Source of the DNA: Fidelibacterota bacterium
GTDB taxonomy: Bacteria; Fidelibacterota; UBA2242
Direction of reading: 5' to 3'
Assembly: GCA_028719225.1 (NCBI GenBank)
Contig: JAQUKI010000003.1
Location: 1 to 34,474, forward strand
DNA length: 34,474 bases
The notes beneath the pieces were generated by a model that was not told the DNA's origin, made no database searches, and saw nothing but the letters and a program-made list of their open reading frames with translations. This document shows positions 27,395-34,474 of this stretch, piece by piece (the first letter of the stretch is position 1; each line of letters begins with the position of its first letter). Both the position numbers and the translations under genes were made by a program.

Positions 27395-29035
27395 TTACTT
27401 AGTGGCGTTCTCCAGCCGCTTCATTATCGAAAAGAGGAATGCGGCTGACAGCAGACAGCAAACAATGAAAGTCAACCATAATTGCCAGAGTTCGGCTTTT
27501 ACCCACATCGAACTGCCGACAACCGTCAGTTTATTGCCGATAGCCGTCGCAGCGAACCAACCGCCCTGCATCAAACCCTGCCAGCGCGGCGGAGCGACTT
27601 TGGAAACGAATGAAATTCCCATCGGGCTGAGAAATAATTCCGCAATCGTCAGGGTGAAGTATGTACTGATTAACCAGTTCGGCGAGATTCTGTTCGGCGA
27701 GACCGCAGTTCCAAGTGTCGACGGTGAGAGCAAATGTAGCGATCCGATCAATATCACAAAAAATCCCACCGCGGCAAGAATCATTCCGATACCAATTTTC
27801 TTGGGCGTCGAAGGCTCTATATTCCTTGCGCGCAAGAAGCCAAAGAACCAAACCACGATCGGTGTTCCAAACACAATGAAAATCGGATTGAACTGTTGGA
27901 AGATTTCCGGTTCAATCGAATTACTGGGCGCATACTGCGAATAGAAAAAGTAAGTCAGAAGACCGCCGATCACGAAAAGTGCACCGCCGATAATCCTCGG
28001 CAATATTTTCTCCGATTTCTTGAAAACGAAAATTAATCCGATAATCGCCGCAATCAGCGACAGGAAGGATTTCAGTTCAAAGAAAATATAAGTGATCGGA
28101 CCGACCACCTTGGCGACATAATCGCGAGCAAAATACGACAACGTCAGGCCGTTCTGATGGAAGGACATCCAGAAGAAAATCACGACAAAGAAAACCAATA
28201 ACAAGGCAACGATCCGCTGTTTCTCTTCCGATTTCGGTATTTCAATGATTTCTTTATTTGTCCCGACCAATTTCTTCCGATCGGGAAGTTGACGCTTGAA
28301 AAGAATATAAATCAAAAGGCTGATGACCATTGCCCCGGCGGCGATTCCAAAAGCATAATTATATCCGGTCGAAAATGCATCAATGTAACTTTGCGCGAAT
28401 ACGCCCAGATCGGCGACCGGCGCTCCGGTGACTTTGTCCGCCAGCATTTGAAGATTCGTCGTATCAGTCAGCGAACCGCCGATATAACTATTGCACAGTC
28501 CCGGCAAATCGGCGTCATAGATAAAACCCTGACTTTTGAGAAACCAATTTCGGATGCCATTGGCGGCGCTGGGCGCAAAGAAAGCGCCGATGTTGATGCC
28601 CATGTAAAACAGACTGAATGCCGAATCCCGTAGTTTTTCGTATTTCGGATCGTCGTAAAGTTGACCGACGAGCGCCTGAAGATTGCCTTTAAACAGGCCG
28701 TTACCAAGCGCGATTACCATCAATCCGGCGATCGTAATCTTCAATCCCATCCCCGGAATTGCCATGACTATATAACCAACTAACATAACGACGATTCCCG
28801 TGAGAATCGTCCCTTTATAATTCTGGGTCTTGTCGGCGATCAAGCCGCCGACCAACGCCAGGCCGTAGATCAACGTATAGAACCAGCTGTAAATATTTCC
28901 CGCCTGATCTTCCGCCAACGCGAATCTCGCCTGCAAAAAGAAAACCAGGCACGCCATCATCGTGTAAAATCCGAATCGCTCGCCCATGTTGGCAAAGAAA
29001 GCGACGGCTAAACCTTTGGGATGGTTTTTAAACAT
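27395..29035 (-). CDS. POT/PTR-family proton-dependent oligopeptide transporter
   Basis: Polytopic, ~546 aa. 'FFANMGERFGFYTMMACLVFFLQARFAL', 'GLALVGGLIADK', 'LGNGLFKGNLQALVGQLY', 'FSLFYMGINIGAFFAP' match POT signatures. Confidence 0.9.
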   Translation of the reverse strand: MFKNHPKGLAVAFFANMGERFGFYTMMACLVFFLQARFALAEDQAGNIYSWFYTLIYGLALVGGLIADKTQNYKGTILTGIVVMLVGYIVMAIPGMGLKITIAGLMVIALGNGLFKGNLQALVGQLYDDPKYEKLRDSAFSLFYMGINIGAFFAPSAANGIRNWFLKSQGFIYDADLPGLCNSYIGGSLTDTTNLQMLADKVTGAPVADLGVFAQSYIDAFSTGYNYAFGIAAGAMVISLLIYILFKRQLPDRKKLVGTNKEIIEIPKSEEKQRIVALLLVFFVVIFFWMSFHQNGLTLSYFARDYVAKVVGPITYIFFELKSFLSLIAAIIGLIFVFKKSEKILPRIIGGALFVIGGLLTYFFYSQYAPSNSIEPEIFQQFNPIFIVFGTPIVVWFFGFLRARNIEPSTPKKIGIGMILAAVGFFVILIGSLHLLSPSTLGTAVSPNRISPNWLISTYFTLTIAELFLSPMGISFVSKVAPPRWQGLMQGGWFAATAIGNKLTVVGSSMWVKAELWQLWLTFIVCCLLSAAFLFSIMKRLENATK

Positions 29036-29220
29036 TCTTCATTCCTCCTGATTGACTATTCATGAACATTCTAACAACGAGAAAAACCAAAATAATCGCG
29101 GGAAATATAGCCGTTAAGAAATCAAAATAAAATGAAAAACCTGCTACACCGGCAATTATCAGCACCGAACGGACATTTGAGAAGGTAAAACCGGTTTCTA
29201 CAAAAATTCCCGCCTTTGGT

Positions 29221-30156
29221 TTACCGACCTTTCCGTTGGTTCATTAAATCGAAAATCCGTATAGATAGTTCTTTGTATTTCTCCGAAACCGAATCTTCTT
29301 CAACCGGAACGAAGCAGGCGATGACATACCGGACCTTTCCGTCATCGACGATCCCCACGTCGTTTGTCCAGTATGAAAACCAGCCGGTTTTATGATAAAA
29401 CATCGCCGAATCCGGCAACCCCGCCGCCAATTTCCGAATATCAAGTTGCCGACCAAGATAACTTTTCATTTGTTTACTGACCCACGGATCGACCAACTGA
29501 TCGGTTTCGATCCGATACATAAATTCCGCCGCATGTCGGGCACAGGTTTCAGTACCGCGAATTTTCTCGTAGCCGGGATCTTCATATTTACGTTTGAGAA
29601 ATTTGCGTGTTACTTCGCTTCCCTGCCAGCCGTACAGATGGATCAGTTCGTTGATGTTTTCCCGGCGGGCGAGATCGATCAGACAGTTTGCGGCAGAATT
29701 GTCGCTCCGCGTTATCATCAAATCGAGCAAATAGCCAACCGTAACCGTGTCGCCTTCGACGAGCAATGGTCGCGGATCGTGGAGAATTTCCTTAGAGCGG
29801 TCAACGATGTTCGGCGAATCGGCAACAACCGGCATCGTTAATTTAAATTTTCCCTGTGAAATCTGGTTCAGGACTTCCGCCGCGACATACATTTTGTAGA
29901 CGGAAGCGGGATAAATAAAATTGTCCGGATTCACGCCGCCGAGACGCGGTTCCTGTCCGTTCAGATCGATCACGGCGAGCGAAATCTGCTCGATGCCGTC
30001 TTCACCGACATCGAAATCTTTGTCCAGCCCGAGGTCGACGACGATTTCGCGAAGTTGAACCGAAAGCAAATCATCTATTTTTAAATCCGATGGAACTGCC
30101 GATTGTCCAAAAGCGATTCCGGTAATCAAAATGATAATTGTAAGACTTCTTTTCAA
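29221..30156 (-). CDS. Secreted serine hydrolase, class A beta-lactamase-like fold
   Basis: SxxK (ASVYKM), SDN (RSDNSAANCLIDL) and KTG (YHKTGWFSYWTNDVGIV) motifs. TTG at 30156 with SD GGAGG fits the signal peptide (KRSLTIIILITGIAFGQ) better than the TTG at 30183. Confidence 0.85.
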   Translation of the reverse strand: MKRSLTIIILITGIAFGQSAVPSDLKIDDLLSVQLREIVVDLGLDKDFDVGEDGIEQISLAVIDLNGQEPRLGGVNPDNFIYPASVYKMYVAAEVLNQISQGKFKLTMPVVADSPNIVDRSKEILHDPRPLLVEGDTVTVGYLLDLMITRSDNSAANCLIDLARRENINELIHLYGWQGSEVTRKFLKRKYEDPGYEKIRGTETCARHAAEFMYRIETDQLVDPWVSKQMKSYLGRQLDIRKLAAGLPDSAMFYHKTGWFSYWTNDVGIVDDGKVRYVIACFVPVEEDSVSEKYKELSIRIFDLMNQRKGR

Positions 30157-30314
30157 ATCCTTGCTCCTCCCACAAAAATTCAATGATTAAAATTACTACA
30201 CAAAATTTTCAACAGAAAGTCTGAAAACCCGTTAAAGTGGCATAACAAACCAACGCCATTATTTTTAACATTGCTTTAAATGTACATCATTCTTCATACT
30301 GTCTCTAATAGGAA

Positions 30315-30974
30315 TTAGTCAACTTTTGTACCAGCGGGTGGCTGGTAACAAATACCGATTCCTACTGACAAAATCGGCTTTGGTAGATATTTCGGATTGT
30401 AGTGCAGACTTATTTCCGGAATGATCCTCAGATTTTGGCCGAAACTGAAGCCTGCAAAAAAAGTAGAATAGGACACAATCGGCTCATCCGCTATATTGGT
30501 TAAAAGAATCCAGCGATTATATTTGTAGCCTAAATAAAAACGTTTGTAACCTCCGATTAAAGCTGGTTGGAAAATGAGCGATCCGCGAGATTCCGGCATA
30601 AGGAACAATCCACTATAAGTCAGTCCAAAATCGACGGCTAATTTTAACGAATCATGTAGAAATTGATATTTACCATCAGTCGTGAGTACCGACGAAAACG
30701 GTTTGGCAAAAGCGAATGTAATTCCGGCGTCGAAGTTGCCACCCAAACCGTATCGCGCCATCATTGAATAGAAATCGATTTCCGTGTGATCCTTATCGGC
30801 ATAATTTTTTACATGGGAGTAAGCGCCAGTGATCGATGACTGATTTTTATCAAGCACGTCGGCAGTATGGAAAGTACCGTAGTTCATACAAGACGAAGTC
30901 ACCAACATTCCCATATTGATGGTAATAAACCAGCCAATCTTCCACTGATTCCGGACTCGAAAAAGTATGCGCAT
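30315..30974 (-). CDS. Hypothetical envelope protein, possible lipoprotein/beta-barrel
   Basis: Hydrophobic N-terminus 'GWFITINMGMLVTSSCMN' with a possible lipobox; beta-rich remainder. Start uncertain (30974 or 31043). Confidence 0.55.
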   Translation of the reverse strand: MRILFRVRNQWKIGWFITINMGMLVTSSCMNYGTFHTADVLDKNQSSITGAYSHVKNYADKDHTEIDFYSMMARYGLGGNFDAGITFAFAKPFSSVLTTDGKYQFLHDSLKLAVDFGLTYSGLFLMPESRGSLIFQPALIGGYKRFYLGYKYNRWILLTNIADEPIVSYSTFFAGFSFGQNLRIIPEISLHYNPKYLPKPILSVGIGICYQPPAGTKVD

Positions 30975-31137
30975 TTTTAAAAACAGTGGCGATTTTTTGC
31001 AATAGAAATTGGGATTATGAAAAATCGGACGACTCCTGACCATTTTTCCTTCATCAACAAACCTTGCGACATCATGTTAAACATCTTTACCTAAAATGTC
31101 AAGATTTTTGTCAACCGTAGGTTCAGGAGTAAAACCA

Positions 31138-31171
31138 AAACGACCGGCAATATCGCTGTCGCCGGTCGTTT
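31138..31171 (-). terminator. Rho-independent terminator downstream of hppA
   Basis: AAACGACCGGC..GCCGGTCGTTT (11-bp arms). Minus strand continues TTTTGGTTTTA. Confidence 0.8.
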
Positions 31172-31192
31172 GTAACAAAATTTACTAAAAGA

Positions 31193-33475
31193 TTAACGAG
31201 GGCCGATTCCGATCAATTGACCGATCACCGGACCAAACTTCACCGCCAATCCAACAGTTACGATCGAAACCGTAGACATCAGTTTGATAACGATGTTTAA
31301 ACACGGGCCGGCGGTATCTTTGCACGGATCGCCAACCGTGTCGCCGACGACTGCGGCTTTGTGCGCATAAGAACCTTTTCCGCCAAGATTGCCTTCTTCG
31401 ATATATTTCTTGGCATTGTCCCATGCACCGCCGGCGTTATTCAGCATGACCGCCAGAACAAAACCGGTCGTCAGTCCGCCAAACAGAACGCCGAGAACAC
31501 CCGCAACGCCGAGGACCAATCCAGCGAGAACCGGAACAGAAATCACCAGCAACGACGGCAGAATCATTTCATGTTGAGCGCCTTTCGTGCTGATTGAAAC
31601 GCAACTTTCGTAATCCGGGTCATCCGTACCTGCCATGATGCCCGGTTTTTCACGGAATTGACGGCGAACTTCTTCGACCATACTTCCGGCGGCGCGCCCG
31701 ACAGCTTTCATTGCCAACGCGGCGAATACGAATGTAATCATCGCACCCAAAAACGCACCTATCATCACACGCGGATTAAGCAGGGTGATGTTATAATAAT
31801 CGACCCAATTCGTCAGCGTTACAGTGCTGGCAACGATTTCGCGCAAGGATTCGAGAGAAGCGCTTGGATCGAAGGAAATGTTCAAACTTGTCAGTAGCTC
31901 TCTAATCATCCCGCCATCGGTAATAATATGCGAAAACTGCGCCTTGATCTCCTCGATGTATGCCGCGATCAACGCCATTGCCGTCAAAGCCGCCGAACCG
32001 ATCGCGAAGCCTTTTCCTGTCGCGGCAGTCGTATTTCCCAATGAATCCAGCGCATCAGTTCTTTGACGAACCTCTTTTGGCAAATCGCTCATTTCGGCGT
32101 TTCCACCGGCGTTATCGGCAATCGGGCCATAGGCGTCTGTCGCCAGTGTAATTCCCAGCGTCGAAAGCATTCCGATCGATGCAAAACTAATTCCGTACAG
32201 GCCGAGATTGATATGGTTCGGGTCAGCGCCAAAACCGCCGGCACAGGCATAAGAGACACCGATTCCTAAACAGGTGACAATCACAGGAAAACCTGTCGAA
32301 AGCATTCCGGTAGATAAGCCGCCAATAATTACAGTCGCAGGGCCGGTTTTCGACTGATCGGCAATCCAGCGTGTCGGTTTATAAGACTGCGACGTGTAGT
32401 ATTCCGTGAGCTTACCGATTATCCAGCCCGTGAGCAATCCGGTGATTACGGAACCGGCAATACCCATCGGCAATTTCAGGATATAAAGCAATCCGACGGT
32501 AAAAATCGTGATCAAGACGACACTCAAGTTGACGCCGCGAGCTAATGCTTTGAGAAGCGAACGCTGATTCGTGTTTTCACCCGTTCTAACCGCGAATGCG
32601 CCCAGAACGGAAAATAAATTTCCCATGCCGGCGACGATCATCGGAGCCAGCAAAGCGGCCAATATTTTTTCTGAAGCAGAACCGCTGAAAGCCGCAACTC
32701 CCAGCGCTGCTGTCGCCAGAATCGAACCGCAGTATGATTCATACAAATCGGCGCCCATTCCGGCAACATCACCTACATTATCGCCGACATTGTCAGCAAT
32801 CGTTGCGGGATTGCGCGGATCGTCTTCCGGAATTCCGGCTTCGACTTTACCGACAAGATCGGCGCCGACGTCAGCCGCTTTGGTGAAAATCCCACCGCCA
32901 ACACGGGCGAAGAGCGCTTGTAAAGACGCACCCATTCCGAAGGTCAGCATCGTCGTTGTGATCGCGGCAAGGCTCATCGCCTGAAAACCGAGCCGGGGAA
33001 CCAACCAGTAAAGAATCGTAAACCACATCGAGATGTCCAGCAGTCCGAGTCCGACGACAACCAGGCCCATCACGGCGCCGGAACGAAAAGCGATTTTCAG
33101 ACCGGCATTTAGTGATTTCCGAGCGCCTTCAGCCGTGCGGTTGGAAGCTAATGTCGCCGTATTCAAACCGAAAAATCCGGCTAAAGCGGAGAAGAAACCG
33201 CCTGTCAGGAACGAGAACGGCACCCACTTATTCTGAACATGCAGAATATAGGACATGAAAATAAAAACAAAAAAAATGATAACAAACACCAGCCCGACAA
33301 TTTTATACTGTTGTTTGATGTAGGCGAATGCGCCTTTCCGGACAGCGCCTGCAATTTTCTGCATCTTTTCTGTGCCGGGATCGCCCTTGAGCATCATTCT
33401 GTGAAAAATGTATGCTGAAATTAACGCGACGATCGAGCCGATTGGCGCAATTAAAAACATGTATTTCAAATTCAT
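31193..33475 (-). CDS. hppA: Membrane-bound ion-translocating pyrophosphatase (K+-dependent type by motif)
   Basis: '[47 protein letters not shown]', '[20 protein letters not shown]', '[23 protein letters not shown]'. SD ggagg upstream. Confidence 0.96.
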   Translation of the reverse strand: MNLKYMFLIAPIGSIVALISAYIFHRMMLKGDPGTEKMQKIAGAVRKGAFAYIKQQYKIVGLVFVIIFFVFIFMSYILHVQNKWVPFSFLTGGFFSALAGFFGLNTATLASNRTAEGARKSLNAGLKIAFRSGAVMGLVVVGLGLLDISMWFTILYWLVPRLGFQAMSLAAITTTMLTFGMGASLQALFARVGGGIFTKAADVGADLVGKVEAGIPEDDPRNPATIADNVGDNVGDVAGMGADLYESYCGSILATAALGVAAFSGSASEKILAALLAPMIVAGMGNLFSVLGAFAVRTGENTNQRSLLKALARGVNLSVVLITIFTVGLLYILKLPMGIAGSVITGLLTGWIIGKLTEYYTSQSYKPTRWIADQSKTGPATVIIGGLSTGMLSTGFPVIVTCLGIGVSYACAGGFGADPNHINLGLYGISFASIGMLSTLGITLATDAYGPIADNAGGNAEMSDLPKEVRQRTDALDSLGNTTAATGKGFAIGSAALTAMALIAAYIEEIKAQFSHIITDGGMIRELLTSLNISFDPSASLESLREIVASTVTLTNWVDYYNITLLNPRVMIGAFLGAMITFVFAALAMKAVGRAAGSMVEEVRRQFREKPGIMAGTDDPDYESCVSISTKGAQHEMILPSLLVISVPVLAGLVLGVAGVLGVLFGGLTTGFVLAVMLNNAGGAWDNAKKYIEEGNLGGKGSYAHKAAVVGDTVGDPCKDTAGPCLNIVIKLMSTVSIVTVGLAVKFGPVIGQLIGIGPR

Positions 33476-33775
33476 ATTTTTTCCTCCTTATGATATTTGA
33501 AGAACTCGTTAAGTAATAAATAGCGCGCCAAAGTTAGGACGCAATCGGCAATTTTTCAACAAGGAAATTGATTTTATCCAAGTAACGGATCTTCGTCGGA
33601 AATATCATAAGACATTGGTCACTTCCCAACCATATCGATAACGTAAGTTTCATAGTCTATTTTAACAGAAAAAACGCACTCGGAAGTGTTTATTACAGCC
33701 TGACATTTGGAATCATTTAGATAATCAAGACATGCCGTAGAATTCTCAATGCTGAATGAAATATCCCGCGCGAAA

Positions 33776-34474
33776 TCACTTCAAATATTCAGCCAGCCAG
33801 CGGTGCATTTCCTTCCACCAGCGGACATTGTTCTGCAAGCCGAGAATTTCATGACCTTCATTCGGGAAAACGATTAATCGTGATGGAATTCCCTGCCGCT
33901 GAAGCGCGGTGAAAAGTTGTAAACTCTCGCCAATCGGCACACGAAAATCCATTTCACCCTGAGTCACAAGCGTCGGCGTCTTAAAATTTTTCGCAAACCG
34001 ATGCGGCGACCATTTGTCATAAAGTTCCGGCTCGTCCCACGGCGTCGTTCCCATATCCCACGCGGGATACCATAATTCTTCGGTCGCGCCATAAAAACTG
34101 GTTAAATTGTACAATCCTGCATGACTGACGGCGCACCTGAACCGGTTTGTGTGTCCCATAAGCCAATTGACAGAATATCCGCCAAACGAACCGCCAATCA
34201 CTGCTTGCCGGTCTTGATCGATAAAACCGTATTTGGCGATGACGAAATCGAGTCCTTTAATCAAATCTTCATAGCACCTTCCGCCGTAATCGCGACTGAC
34301 TTCCTCGCGGAATGTCGAACTATAGCCGGTGCTTCCGCGCGGATTGATAAAGATGCCGACATAACCGGGCGATGTAATCAATTGCATCGTGAACCAGCTG
34401 AACATGAAACGGTCGCCCCACATATTTTGCGGACCGCCGTGGATCGTCAGAACGACCGGATATTTTTTGCCGGG
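33776..34474 (-). CDS. S9-family peptidase (acylaminoacyl-peptidase-like), N-terminus beyond the window
   Basis: Frame is open to the window edge: PGKKYPVVLTIHGGPQNMWGDRFMF... Nucleophile elbow 'GGSFGGY', Asp region 'GEMDFRVP', His 'NEGHE' all present. Confidence 0.92.
   Translation of the reverse strand, partial: PGKKYPVVLTIHGGPQNMWGDRFMFSWFTMQLITSPGYVGIFINPRGSTGYSSTFREEVSRDYGGRCYEDLIKGLDFVIAKYGFIDQDRQAVIGGSFGGYSVNWLMGHTNRFRCAVSHAGLYNLTSFYGATEELWYPAWDMGTTPWDEPELYDKWSPHRFAKNFKTPTLVTQGEMDFRVPIGESLQLFTALQRQGIPSRLIVFPNEGHEILGLQNNVRWWKEMHRWLAEYLK

Noticed and set aside
27402-27944. 180-aa ORF antisense to the POT transporter
   Set aside because: Mirror of the membrane-protein coding frame; no independent support.
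1-34474. CRISPR arrays, tRNA/rRNA genes, transposons, phage or classical defence systems
   Set aside because: No regularly spaced repeats, RNA gene signatures, transposase/integrase ORFs or recognisable defence proteins seen by eye. A tRNAscan/Infernal run would be needed to exclude small RNAs.

Overview
A ~34.5 kb chromosomal window, densely coding, with no RNA genes, CRISPR arrays or transposases that I can support. Several secreted proteins carry 'YPNPFN' C-terminal sorting domains, which points to a T9SS-bearing lineage of the FCB type or a related candidate phylum (inference). Order along the window: (1) partial exbD and two tandem tonB paralogs, each followed by a near-identical hairpin terminator, with a clear sigma70-like promoter/dyad and a possible leader peptide between them; (2) a SAM methyltransferase and an S9/DPP4-like protein that appears to have lost its whole catalytic triad; (3) a minus-strand trio: DUF3467-like, zinc-ribbon acidic protein, unknown protein; (4) a VanX-like D,D-dipeptidase and a class C-like serine hydrolase; (5) glmS, an unusual TrpF-like/Smr fusion and an RluA-family pseudouridine synthase; (6) a minus-strand surface/secretion cluster: beta-barrel, two T9SS-CTD proteins, a SUMF1-domain lipoprotein and a secreted unknown; (7) carA-carB; (8) ppdK, a lipoprotein-like unknown, a POT transporter, a class A-like serine hydrolase, an unknown surface protein and a membrane pyrophosphatase; (9) a partial, catalytically intact S9 peptidase. 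The most noteworthy observations are the TrpF-like/Smr fusion lacking the catalytic Cys, the triad-less S9 protein, the regulated-looking tonB2 promoter and leader ORF, and the T9SS cargo/barrel/SUMF1 cluster. All functional calls come from motif reading by eye. No database search was run.
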